Shown here in pieces: positions 8,853-16,897 of a DNA stretch of 27,866 bases; the first letter of the stretch is position 1, and each line of letters begins with the position of its first letter. Under the pieces are notes generated by a model. That model worked only from the letters and a program-made list of their open reading frames with translations, was not told where the DNA came from and ran no database searches. The stretch is taken from NCBI GenBank assembly GCA_047971925.1, contig JBKEAC010000107.1:1-27866 (forward strand), written 5' to 3'. The DNA comes from JBKEDC01 sp047971925 (lineage in GTDB: Bacteria > Bacteroidota > Bacteroidia > Bacteroidales > Prolixibacteraceae). Made by a program: the position numbers and the translations under genes.

Positions 8853-8868
8853 TCCCTAATATTTGGGA
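8853..8868. promoter_or_regulatory. Candidate operator palindrome, distal copy
   Basis: TCCCTAATATTTGGGA is a 16-bp palindrome with a single mismatched pair. It shares the CCCTAA...ATATT.GG core with the copy at 8790-8805; start points are 63 bp apart, about six helical turns, so both would face the same side of the DNA. Confidence 0.4.
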
Positions 8869-9040
8869 GTGGGAAAGGGTGGTGGTAGGTTTAACAGCGT
8901 GTAAAGGCTCTTAAAGTTTAGCACTTTTAAAAATAAATTCGATGGAGAAAGCTTTATACATGCTAATTGCATAAAGACATTCGCGCCTTTGGTTTCCAAC
9001 GAGGATTAAGCTCTGGAGATCGAGCTAAAACCATGTACTA

Positions 9041-9240
9041 TTCAGGGGGAATATTATTGTCGATTTCTAAAATCCCATTATGCAGATATAACATCAAGTT
9101 TTCCCTCCGATGATGCATTAGCCACAAGCTTTGCCAGGTTCTGATTTTGGTGTGCACTCCTTATTGGTTTCCACAATCCATTTGCTCAACTGCATCAGTA
9201 CGAGTGTGTGCAGCCAGGCATGAGTGCTGTTAGGTTCTAC
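9041..9240 (-). pseudogene. IS66 transposase (TnpC) C-terminal remnant
   Basis: Read on the minus strand, the segment ending at a TAA at 9118-9120 encodes LMQLSKWIVETNKECTPKSE-PGKA, which matches the IS66 TnpC stretch W-x-PKS-x-x-GKA. After a frameshift, the segment down to the TAG at 9038-9040 encodes LMLYLHNGILEIDNN, matching the TnpC motif (D/N)G-x-LEIDNN that precedes AENAIRP in intact proteins. The two frames and the stop codons show decay. No intact IS66 gene remains, and most of the roughly 1.5-kb tnpC is absent. The match is from memory of the family pattern. Confidence 0.6.
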
Positions 9241-9306
9241 ACCAAACAAATATGTGACTAAATCCCTTGCTCCGAAAGCTTATATAACAACTTATATCAC
9301 TTTTCT

Positions 9307-9356
9307 AACTGCTTAGGAACACCAGCGCACAACTGCATTGGCGTTTCTAAGCTGTT
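9307..9356. repeat. Imperfect 23-bp inverted repeat inside the decayed IS region
   Basis: Arms at 9307-9329 and 9334-9356 are separated by CAAC. Eighteen of 23 positions pair, and two more could wobble, so an RNA would form a long hairpin. It lies between the TnpA and TnpC remnants and overlaps no gene. Confidence 0.5.
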
Positions 9357-9503
9357 GGGAAAGCATGAAATAACCTGTCTCAAGCGACTAAAAGCTCAAA
9401 ATAGTACAAAATCCACCAAAGTGCAGTTAGGTACGACATCTTTTTTGTGTGTGGTTGCCATGCGGAATAATTCAATAATAAAAATCATGCGCCCATTCAA
9501 AAA

Positions 9504-9620
9504 CTAAATCACATGCAAACATGAAATAGCTCCGAAATCATTGCTATCGGCAGACTTGAATTTACCAATCCAATATTTGAATTGACGAAGAACGATATGG
9601 TTCTCCCGACAATACTGTGT
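9504..9620 (-). pseudogene. IS66 TnpA-like fragment
   Basis: A 38-residue stretch bounded by stops (TAG at 9621-9623, TAG at 9504-9506) begins TQYCRENHIVLRQFKYWIGK. This matches the helix-turn-helix tail of IS66 TnpA proteins, whose pattern is FC-x-x-(N/G)-(I/L)-x-x-x-x-FYYW-(K/R)-K. The start of the gene is lost. It lies upstream of the TnpC remnant in the usual tnpA-tnpB-tnpC order, but only 264 bases separate them, so tnpB and most of tnpC have been deleted. Confidence 0.5.
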
Positions 9621-9746
9621 CTAACTCAAGCCGCTTTGTAGCTATAAGTCATAATGCCCCGCATCCATGTTTGCTTGCATTTTTCTATTCTATTCATGTG
9701 CGCAAAGGAAAATCATAGCTAAAAGATGGAAAATATGTAGTTGGTC

Positions 9747-9772
9747 GGAGGGATACTTTTGAACTATCCCCC
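9747..9772 (-). terminator. Hairpin after the ROK kinase gene, possible operon end
   Basis: TATCCCCC (9765-9772) and GGAGGGATA (9747-9755) form an 8-bp stem with one wobble pair around a nine-base loop, three bases past the kinase stop. No T tract follows on the minus strand, so termination would need a factor, or the hairpin only protects the 3' end. Confidence 0.4.
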
Positions 9773-9775
9773 AAA

Positions 9776-10714
9776 CTAAAGGATCAGCGGCAACACCACT
9801 TTTACTTGTTGATAGAATATTTCATCTAATAATCTACAGCAACCAATAATAGCGGCATCTTCTTTAAGTGTTGAAATAGCAACTTTAGTGTTCACTCCTT
9901 GATCTTTCAAACTTTGTTCAAAAGACAATTGAAAATGAACATAGGCTCTCGATATATTTCCACCTAGAATTAGAGTCTCTGCATCATACTCCCTAAGCCA
10001 TGGACCTATAAACTTTGCCATATTTACGCCATATTCATTAAAAAGTTGTTGTGCCATCGGATTATGATCTAATCTATCAACTACACATTTCGCTCCTTTA
10101 ATAGCTTCGCCAGTCAACTCTTTCCATCTTAGCTGAAACCAGCGAGTTGAAAAATAATCATCGGCTATCGAATCTTGAAATGGCAAATGCCAAACACATC
10201 CATGCTTCGATACTCCTTTACCTTCAACTACAGGAAGACCCGAGTTAATAAATGCAGAACCAAAACCAGTACCTAACGTAAATGCTACATTTTTGTTCGT
10301 ATCCTTACCAACTCCAACCCACGATTCGCCAACAGCAAAAGCTACAGCATCGTTAATAAAACGAACTGGAATTGATGAATCGAGTGCTAGTTTCTTAGCA
10401 ATTTCGTTTCCCACATTTATTCCAAAAAGCTTTTCAAACTTTGCAACTTGTTCATCGAACATAGCAATCCCTTCGGCATACTTAAAAGGACCTGGCATAG
10501 CAAATGCAACACCTTTCAGCTCTGTTTTATCGATAGTTGCTAATATCTTGTTTAACGCTTCTGCCCATTGTGAAATAATAACATCAGCTTCTGCTTTGTT
10601 ATTAATGTCGAGTTCCGAACGAACATCTTCAACAATACGCATGGTATTCAAGTCGAATAATGCGCAACTGATGTGGCTGCCGCCAACATCTGCACCTATA
10701 ACATATCTTTTCAT
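9776..10714 (-). CDS. ROK-family sugar kinase
   Basis: A 312-residue cytoplasmic kinase that would use ATP to phosphorylate a hexose or amino sugar released by the cluster. The N-terminal phosphate loop is GADVGGSHI (7-15), the catalytic aspartate is in FINDAVAFAVGE (Asp122), and the second nucleotide loop is LGTGFGSAF (147-155). The usual ROK zinc cluster, a histidine followed by CxCGxxGC, is missing. In its place stands HGCVWHLPFQ then IADDYFSTRW. No DNA-binding domain is present, so it is a kinase and not a repressor. It is the last gene of the cluster, 13 bases after the MFS gene. Glucokinase-like specificity is the default, but the sugar cannot be told from sequence. Confidence 0.85.
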   Translation of the reverse strand: MKRYVIGADVGGSHISCALFDLNTMRIVEDVRSELDINNKAEADVIISQWAEALNKILATIDKTELKGVAFAMPGPFKYAEGIAMFDEQVAKFEKLFGINVGNEIAKKLALDSSIPVRFINDAVAFAVGESWVGVGKDTNKNVAFTLGTGFGSAFINSGLPVVEGKGVSKHGCVWHLPFQDSIADDYFSTRWFQLRWKELTGEAIKGAKCVVDRLDHNPMAQQLFNEYGVNMAKFIGPWLREYDAETLILGGNISRAYVHFQLSFEQSLKDQGVNTKVAISTLKEDAAIIGCCRLLDEIFYQQVKVVLPLIL

Positions 10715-10727
10715 CGAATTTATAAAC

Positions 10728-11909
10728 TTAATTTTGTTCTTTTACTCTAATTGCAAAGGCTGCAAATGCCAAATACAGTGCACTTGCTAGAATGATGATC
10801 ACCGAACCTATTTGAGATCCCATAGCATCTGATGTAAGCCCCATGAAAAAAGGAACAACTGCACCTCCAAATACACCTGTAATCATCAGTCCCGAAATCT
10901 CATTCTCTTTACTCGGTTGTTTCTGCATAGCCATTCCGAAGATAATAGGAAAAATATTGGCTATGGTGAAGCCAACTACAGCTAACAAACAATAAATTAC
11001 CATTTCAGAAGAAGCAAACAGCATGGCTGTCAGAGCTACAACAGCAACTGAAATATTTACTCTGTAAAATACGGCTGGCTTGAACTTAGCTAACAAGAAT
11101 GCGCCCAAGAATGCACCTAGTGTTCTAAATGCAAAATATATACTTGTTCCATAACCAGCCTGAATAGAGTCTAGTCCAACTCTTTCTCCTAGAAGTTTTG
11201 GGGCAGCGGTATTTACGCCTACGTCTACTCCCACTACGAATACAATTCCCAAGAAAAGCAAGAGAATGGTTTTATCCTTGAGGATTGCAAACACATCAGA
11301 AAAAGACGTTGCTTGTCCAGATATTGATTTTTCCGTAATTGGAATAAACATCAACCAAATGGTAGATAATAGCGTAATTACGGCGTATATTGGGAAGATA
11401 TATTGCCAATTTCCAAAATAACTGGCTGCAAATGCAGCAATGAAAGGCGCTGAGAACGATGATATTGCTTTCACAAATTGCCCTGCTGTCAAACTACTTG
11501 TAAGCAATTTCTCATTAGGCACCACATTTGAAAGTAGCGGATTTAGAGAAACCTGTAGAATTGTATTGGCAATTCCTAGTAATGCAAATGCAATTAAGCA
11601 CATTGCAAATGAATATTCTATCAATGGAATAAACATAGCCACTATAGTGATCGTATTGCTTAATATCACCGTTTTCTTTCTACCGATCTTGTTCATCAGC
11701 ATTCCCGTTGGAATGGAGAATAGAAGAAACATAGAAAATAGTGCTACTGGAATCATGTTAGACAGTGTATCTCTGAATTCTACACTATATACACCTAGCA
11801 AATCTTCTTTCACATGAGTTGATGTGATACCTACAACATCACAGAATCCCATGACAAAAAATCCAAAGAGGACTGGTAGTACTGTTGTTAGTTTAATTTT
11901 GTTATTCAT
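10728..11909 (-). CDS. MFS transporter, sugar-type
   Basis: A 393-residue inner-membrane carrier with 12 predicted helices. The MFS loop signature between helices 2 and 3 is seen as MNKIGRKK (72-79), and the first helix carries GFFVMGFCDVVGI, a pattern I associate with Bacteroidales sugar permeases encoded beside glycosidases (FucP/GlcP-like branch). It would import a mono- or disaccharide with protons from the periplasm. It sits 12 bases after the esterase gene and 13 bases before the ROK kinase, so transporter and kinase form a natural uptake-and-phosphorylation pair. The sugar is not determined. Confidence 0.87.
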   Translation of the reverse strand: MNNKIKLTTVLPVLFGFFVMGFCDVVGITSTHVKEDLLGVYSVEFRDTLSNMIPVALFSMFLLFSIPTGMLMNKIGRKKTVILSNTITIVAMFIPLIEYSFAMCLIAFALLGIANTILQVSLNPLLSNVVPNEKLLTSSLTAGQFVKAISSFSAPFIAAFAASYFGNWQYIFPIYAVITLLSTIWLMFIPITEKSISGQATSFSDVFAILKDKTILLLFLGIVFVVGVDVGVNTAAPKLLGERVGLDSIQAGYGTSIYFAFRTLGAFLGAFLLAKFKPAVFYRVNISVAVVALTAMLFASSEMVIYCLLAVVGFTIANIFPIIFGMAMQKQPSKENEISGLMITGVFGGAVVPFFMGLTSDAMGSQIGSVIIILASALYLAFAAFAIRVKEQN

Positions 11910-11921
11910 TCTTTCTTTGAT

Positions 11922-13568
11922 TTATTGAGTTATATAAAAGCTCTGCTTAACTACTTTTGCCGATTGATATAATGGTTCTTTAGTAGTACCTTGCTGCCAT
12001 GCTACTACTGTAACTTCAATTGGATATTTGGACTTTGCGGGTATTGAGGTAAGCTGCAATGCATTGTCTACTACTTCTACCGGACCAGAAACTATATAAT
12101 ACGCTACCTGAAGCCCTGCTGTTGACTTAGCATGCAGTTTCACGCTCTTTTTTGAGGACTTTATATTGCTGATACTTGGGAATACTATTTCTTGTTCTGC
12201 TCCTGCTATATTATTTGCAGCAACAAAAAAGTTTCCTTGTTGTACAGCTGCTCTAAATTGCTCATCTCCGGGATATTTAATGGCAAAAGCAGCTTCGTAA
12301 TCATTTTCTTCTGAATCGCAGCAAACTCTATTTAATTTCAATTTTATTACGGAGTTATCAATTACTTCAAAAGGACCACAAATCTTCTCCAAATACAGTG
12401 CATCTGTTGAAGTCGGATGTGCTAGAGCAGCACCTACAGGCAAATCTGTCCACACAGGTAATCTTGGACTGCCATCGGGAACTGAATCTAAGAAGCTTAA
12501 TTTAAAAGCCAACTTTCCATCGGTGTTCATCTTATTAAATGGCAATGTAATTTGTAAGTGAGTATTCCGCTGTGCTACTAAACTATCACACACCTCAATG
12601 CCTAACAATGAAACCAATTTACTGCGATATCTCGATTGATATGCTGCTGTTGCTTTGGCATGTTCCTCATCGAAAAACCAAAAAGCATCTGCAGCATCTC
12701 CTGCGTAATGAGCTACTGGAGCCATGCTCCATCGGGGTTCTGTTTTTTTCTTCCATCGGTCGGCTAGGAATCCTGTCTTTGTTGGGTCTATTTTTACCAA
12801 TGGCAGACTGCCCGATGGCATACGATAGGCAATAGCCTTTTTAATGTATTGCACAATATAATCAATCTTTTCACTACCTGCAGCAAAATGCCCCTCGCCA
12901 GGACAAGCCAACATAGACAATGGCAATAGCGGGTGCTCTTGGCGCTCTTTTAAACCTTCATTACTCCAGTTTTCGGCAGCTTCATACTCTCCCATAGTTT
13001 CTAGACAAGGGATGTAATCAATATTTTTACTACCCCAAATATCTGGAGCTACCCTTTCATTACGTACGTAAGGCCATTGTCCACTAACTGATATGCAACA
13101 AATGGTTTTCTCGGGGCTCCATGCGGCTAAATAATAAGGCCAGCTTGCAGCAGCCGAATGCCCTATAGCTAAATATGGAACTCGTGTAATTTCATCGTAT
13201 CCCGACTTTTGGGCTAAATCTTCAAGCGATTTGTTGAATTGTTCTCCTGCTCCTTGTACAAAATTAAAACTCACATCAAACATTGGTGCATACCAAATAA
13301 TGCCGAAATCGATCTCTTCCATTGCCAAACGAAACTCAGCATCTTCTAGTATAGATATTTCTTCCATGTTGTGCTGTGCCAGCACTAAGCCTTTCAATTC
13401 TTGGCAGCTTGGGGGAATCCAAAGATATGCTTTGGGCATTCCCTTTTTATTTGTAGACTGAGGCATATCGACATGCCACTGCCACACTCCGTCTTGAGCC
13501 ATGCTTGTTGACGATATTATCATCAACAAGTGTAGCGCCATTATCTTTACAATTCTTTGCATACTCAT
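11922..13568 (-). CDS. Secreted alpha/beta-hydrolase, probable carbohydrate esterase
   Basis: A 548-residue secreted protein with a signal peptide ending SMAQ (about residue 24). The nucleophile elbow GHSAAAS places Ser138 as nucleophile. The likely histidine is His227 in PGEGHFAAG. The acid should lie near 184-196 (YIPCLETMGEYE), on the strand before. An extended middle part with many aromatic residues (270-420) and a C-terminal beta-sandwich (about 450-548, fibronectin-like, ending KVVKQSFYIT) follow. I do not recognise a named CE family. Placed between GH88 and the MFS gene, removal of acetyl or other acyl groups from the glycan is the likely role. Two close ATG codons (13568 and 13562) are both possible starts. 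A hairpin precedes the gene. Confidence 0.7.
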   Translation of the reverse strand: MSMQRIVKIMALHLLMIISSTSMAQDGVWQWHVDMPQSTNKKGMPKAYLWIPPSCQELKGLVLAQHNMEEISILEDAEFRLAMEEIDFGIIWYAPMFDVSFNFVQGAGEQFNKSLEDLAQKSGYDEITRVPYLAIGHSAAASWPYYLAAWSPEKTICCISVSGQWPYVRNERVAPDIWGSKNIDYIPCLETMGEYEAAENWSNEGLKERQEHPLLPLSMLACPGEGHFAAGSEKIDYIVQYIKKAIAYRMPSGSLPLVKIDPTKTGFLADRWKKKTEPRWSMAPVAHYAGDAADAFWFFDEEHAKATAAYQSRYRSKLVSLLGIEVCDSLVAQRNTHLQITLPFNKMNTDGKLAFKLSFLDSVPDGSPRLPVWTDLPVGAALAHPTSTDALYLEKICGPFEVIDNSVIKLKLNRVCCDSEENDYEAAFAIKYPGDEQFRAAVQQGNFFVAANNIAGAEQEIVFPSISNIKSSKKSVKLHAKSTAGLQVAYYIVSGPVEVVDNALQLTSIPAKSKYPIEVTVVAWQQGTTKEPLYQSAKVVKQSFYITQ

Positions 13569-13581
13569 TCCGATTCAATCA

Positions 13582-13642
13582 AAAAAAGAGAGTTGAGAGC
13601 TATCGTTAATCTCACTATAATCAACCTAAAATTAGCTCTCAA
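13582..13642 (-). terminator. Hairpin with downstream T tract between GH88 and esterase genes
   Basis: On the minus strand a perfect 10-bp stem (13642-13633 with 13603-13594) encloses a 29-base loop, and a run of seven T follows five bases later. The layout resembles an intrinsic terminator or attenuator within the cluster, so the esterase, MFS and kinase genes may be expressed at a lower level. The large loop weakens the case. Confidence 0.4.
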
Positions 13643-13651
13643 GCCATCCCT

Positions 13652-14857
13652 TTACTTAGTCATCATTTTTTTATATCTCATTAATGCTTCAGCATAATAA
13701 TAATCTGCATAGATAATCGAATAATCTATCTCGCTTTCCGCAGGGTAATGCCCTGTTGAATGCAGCAGAGCAGCGGTGTTTTTATCTCTACTTTGGTATC
13801 TTGCTGTTGATAATTCTTTTAACATGCCTTCGGCTTTTGAGAAGTATGATTTTGCCAAATTCTCATCTTCTACAAAGGTTGATAGCTCTAATAAAGCCGA
13901 TGCCACCACACAAGCTGCTGATGCATCGCGAGGAGCATTCGGGATATCAGGAGCATTAAAATCCCAATAGGGAATTAAATCTTCAGGTAATCTGTCAAGA
14001 TACACATTAGTCACTTTTTGAGCAAAGTCAAGATAACGAGGCTCTTTTGTTTCTCTATACATCATGGTGTAGCCATAAATAGCCCACGACTGCCCTCTTG
14101 CCCACATGCTGTCATCAGCATAACCTTGGTGTGTTACTTTTTTAATTACCTCGCCGGTTTCTCTGTTATATACCACCACATGATACGAAGTGTAATCGTC
14201 TCTGAAAGCATTCTTCATCGTCACATCGGCATGGCTTACTGCTATATCGTATAGACATTTATCTCCACCGTTTTTTGATGCCCACAACAGCATTTCTAAA
14301 TTAATCATGTTATCCATGATGGTGTTGTGCTGAGGCCATTCCATATTAGGCACATCGCGAGGCCAAGAAAGAATGGTTCCCACATTCGGATTATACAATG
14401 TGGCCAAAGTGTCGGCGGTTGCTAAAATAACTTGCTTATATGCTTCATCTCCTGTCAGGCGATAACCATTGCCATAGGTGTTGAATACTTGAAAACCCAA
14501 ATCATGATCAATTGCCGGCATGGCTGAAAGAGGCTTTAGGTATTCGGTATATTTACGCGCTGCTTCCTCTATTTCTGACGTTTTAGAGTTCTCATATAAA
14601 TACCAAAGCTCACCACCCCAGAATCCACTACACCAATCTTTGAAATCTATAAAATTCCATTGGTCTGAACCCGGAGCTATATTTCGAGGTATTGATTGCC
14701 CATCGTTGGGAATAACTTTTAATGTTTTCAGTGCCTGCTGCTCGCAATATTGCAATTGCGTGTCAACATCAAACTTTATTTCTGAAGTACTATTCAAGCT
14801 GCATGCGACGGTGCATGCTAACAAGGCTATTCCTCCGAGTAAATTATATCGCTTCAT
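13652..14857 (-). CDS. GH88 unsaturated uronyl hydrolase (lipoprotein)
   Basis: It removes the 4,5-unsaturated uronic acid left at the non-reducing end after polysaccharide lyase cleavage, by hydrating the double bond. The 401-residue protein has an (alpha/alpha)6-barrel layout. By comparison with Bacillus UGL (Asp88, Asp149, His193), the matching residues are Asp119 in DHDLGF, Asp182 in MDNMINLEML and His226. GFWGGELW (79-86) and MWARGQSWAIYG (251-262) are further family stretches. It carries a lipoprotein-type signal with LLAC (Cys15) or TVAC (Cys19). I chose ATG at 14857, 10 bases after the GH97 gene. An in-frame ATG at 14893 would overlap that gene and push the signal peptide inward. Its presence supports a true lyase in the cluster. 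GH105 is a less likely alternative. Confidence 0.9.
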   Translation of the reverse strand: MKRYNLLGGIALLACTVACSLNSTSEIKFDVDTQLQYCEQQALKTLKVIPNDGQSIPRNIAPGSDQWNFIDFKDWCSGFWGGELWYLYENSKTSEIEEAARKYTEYLKPLSAMPAIDHDLGFQVFNTYGNGYRLTGDEAYKQVILATADTLATLYNPNVGTILSWPRDVPNMEWPQHNTIMDNMINLEMLLWASKNGGDKCLYDIAVSHADVTMKNAFRDDYTSYHVVVYNRETGEVIKKVTHQGYADDSMWARGQSWAIYGYTMMYRETKEPRYLDFAQKVTNVYLDRLPEDLIPYWDFNAPDIPNAPRDASAACVVASALLELSTFVEDENLAKSYFSKAEGMLKELSTARYQSRDKNTAALLHSTGHYPAESEIDYSIIYADYYYAEALMRYKKMMTK

Positions 14858-14867
14858 ATATCTAATT

Positions 14868-16844
14868 TTATAGTTGCTTAGGTAACTTAGCATAGCCTTT
14901 TGCCGATTCTACACTTTTAATATAAATTGCAGCGCCTCCGCTGGCTTCTAAATTTAGGTTTACTACATCGCCTTGCTTCACGGCGAAAGACTGCGATTTT
15001 ACATTCGTTCGAGTTCCCATTTTAGCATCATCGGTATATACATAGGCAATGTAGTTTTTATCTTTGGCTAAGAAATCTAGTCTATAGGATAGCTTTCTAG
15101 CATCGTTATTGGTCATCGTGCCAACGAACCAATCATCGCCCGATAGTCTGGCAACGGTTATGTATTTTGAAATCTCTCCGTTCAATACTTTAGTGTCATC
15201 CCAAACGGTGGGTATCACCTTCCAAAAGTCTAGTTCTTTTTCGCCTTTAAATAGGTGAGGCTTATCGTACCAGTACATATATTGCAACGGACTATAATAC
15301 ACCACCGCCATGGCTAACTGATGTGCATGCGTAGTTTTTATCCTGCTGTTGAAATAACACAGCGTATAATCGCCAGCTCCAGCTACGAAACGGGTGAATG
15401 GCAAGGTTACATTATGTGTAGCATCGGGCATTTCTTCATTCCCTGCAATGCCTTCTTGTGTCATTAAGTTAGGATATGTTCTGCTGTAACCTGTTGGGCG
15501 ATATTCATCGTGTACATCAACTAACAGCTGACATTCGGCAGCTTTACGGATGGCTTTATGCATCCATGAAGTCCATTCGCTAGAACCCACTTGTACAAAA
15601 CCAAACTTCACTCCTTTTAATCCCCACGATTGGTATAAAGGAAATAGCGTTTCATAATCTTCGGCTAAAGCTCTTTGATTAACATACACAAATACGCCAA
15701 TATTTTTTGTTGCCGCATAATTAATTACGGCTTGCAAGTCTAGGGGGCGATTAGGGTCGATGGTTGAAGCATCAGATGCCATTAGCATTTCCTTTCCATA
15801 CCAACCGGCATCAAAATGAATGTACTGCAAGCCTCTATCTGCGGCAAAATCTACGGCAGTCATTCCTGCTTCGGTTGTTAAGTCGCAGCGGAATACTTTT
15901 CCTGGTTTTATCCACGAAGTATTTGCTATTTTGTTTTCATCGTTTAGATTTAATATCAAGTAATTGTTTTCTAATAACTCGCCAGCTTCCTCTGCTGCCA
16001 TAATCACTCGCCAAGGGGTCTGCGATGGAGTCATCACATCAACTTTGTTGTAGACATAAGTATCAATAGTATTCCTTGTATCAGAATTCAACACGAACTT
16101 TGTGCGTGGATAATCAACTACTTTAGCTTCGGTTAGGCAAACGAATAAACCATTATCTAGCTCCATGGTTAATGGACGTTCGCATTCGTCTTTCCACTCG
16201 TTCAACGGCATAAATTCGAAATGACCTTGCGCCCATCGCTCATAGTAGGTCATAGTGTTTTCTGGCATTACAAAGTTTGTTTGCTCGCCTTCTATGTGTA
16301 AGAACAAACCATTTGATGTTTCGGGAAAATCGTAACGAAAAGCAATGCCTTCGTTATAAGCTCTTACCTCGAAGTTCATTTCATACTCTCTACGCTTATT
16401 GTAACTTGTTCCTGAATGCCCTGTTGAAGAATGGTCGACTGAAATGGCGCCATACTTTTTAAACTTCAAAGTCAGCTCGTTGAAATTATTGGGTATTTCC
16501 GATTTCTCACCATAGGTAGGATGCCAAACCGTATCTACTGAGGCTTTTTCTGCCAGCATTAGCTCTAAGTTATCGCACCAATTCTGTACTGTATCGTTAG
16601 GTATGCCGAGTGCCGATTCGAACAACTGATTTTTGATTAGCACACCCAACTTTGATTCTCCAACAATTAGTCTATTTTTATAACTAACGGTGTAATACAG
16701 TTGATTTACGCCATCCTCTGACTTCTGATATACCTCGTAGTTGTAATCTCCATTGGGCGATGTCAGGCTGTGTCGGTTTAGTTCCTTTGCTGATGCACCT
16801 AAACTAGCAGCTGCAAAGAGTAGGGCTAATAATATTGTTCTCAT
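14868..16844 (-). CDS. GH97 alpha-glycosidase, inverting type
   Basis: A 658-residue secreted enzyme with a signal peptide (about 1-19), an N-terminal beta-sandwich (about 25-300), a (beta/alpha)8 barrel (about 315-560) and a C-terminal beta domain. GH97 contains alpha-glucosidases and alpha-galactosidases and calcium-dependent members such as SusB. At the position where retaining members carry a nucleophile aspartate (KxDF), this protein has KFGF (413-416), so it should belong to the inverting subgroup. There, glutamates in HDEYRPTG (Glu447) and QEGIAGNEE (Glu464, 470, 471) supply base and calcium ligands. It should cut an alpha-linked glucose-type unit, but the exact linkage is inferred. 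It lies 53 bases after GH127 and 10 bases before GH88. Confidence 0.9.
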   Translation of the reverse strand: MRTILLALLFAAASLGASAKELNRHSLTSPNGDYNYEVYQKSEDGVNQLYYTVSYKNRLIVGESKLGVLIKNQLFESALGIPNDTVQNWCDNLELMLAEKASVDTVWHPTYGEKSEIPNNFNELTLKFKKYGAISVDHSSTGHSGTSYNKRREYEMNFEVRAYNEGIAFRYDFPETSNGLFLHIEGEQTNFVMPENTMTYYERWAQGHFEFMPLNEWKDECERPLTMELDNGLFVCLTEAKVVDYPRTKFVLNSDTRNTIDTYVYNKVDVMTPSQTPWRVIMAAEEAGELLENNYLILNLNDENKIANTSWIKPGKVFRCDLTTEAGMTAVDFAADRGLQYIHFDAGWYGKEMLMASDASTIDPNRPLDLQAVINYAATKNIGVFVYVNQRALAEDYETLFPLYQSWGLKGVKFGFVQVGSSEWTSWMHKAIRKAAECQLLVDVHDEYRPTGYSRTYPNLMTQEGIAGNEEMPDATHNVTLPFTRFVAGAGDYTLCYFNSRIKTTHAHQLAMAVVYYSPLQYMYWYDKPHLFKGEKELDFWKVIPTVWDDTKVLNGEISKYITVARLSGDDWFVGTMTNNDARKLSYRLDFLAKDKNYIAYVYTDDAKMGTRTNVKSQSFAVKQGDVVNLNLEASGGAAIYIKSVESAKGYAKLPKQL

Positions 16845-16862
16845 GATTTGATTTTTAGTCTG

Positions 16863-16892
16863 TGAGCTGTTTGGCTTATAGCCTATAGCTCA
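16863..16892 (-). repeat. Intergenic hairpin between GH127 and GH97 genes
   Basis: TGAGCT (16863-16868) pairs with AGCTCA (16887-16892), and the inner GGCT (16873-16876) pairs with AGCC (16880-16883). The two stacked stems fill most of the 53-base gap. No T tract follows. It may be a processing or stabilising element, or a dispersed repeat of this genome. Confidence 0.45.
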
Positions 16893-16897
16893 TGTTT

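Larger units (their letters stand above)
8869..9775. mobile_element. Gene-free region holding a decayed IS66-family element
   Basis: No intact gene lies in these 907 bases. The TnpA-like and TnpC-like fragments (9504-9620 and 9041-9240) give the minus-strand order of an IS66 element, with frameshifts, stops and deletions. Terminal inverted repeats and target duplications were not recognised, so the outer limits are unknown. The parts at 8869-9040 and 9621-9745 hold nothing I can name. Confidence 0.5.

Noticed and set aside
10293..10790. Plus-strand frame of 165 codons
   Set aside because: It lies antisense to the ROK kinase and MFS genes, with a low-complexity Ser/Ala composition and no family pattern.
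14858..14893. Longer GH88 start at 14893
   Set aside because: It would overlap the GH97 gene by 26 bases and bury the signal peptide; ATG at 14857 fits the spacing of the cluster.
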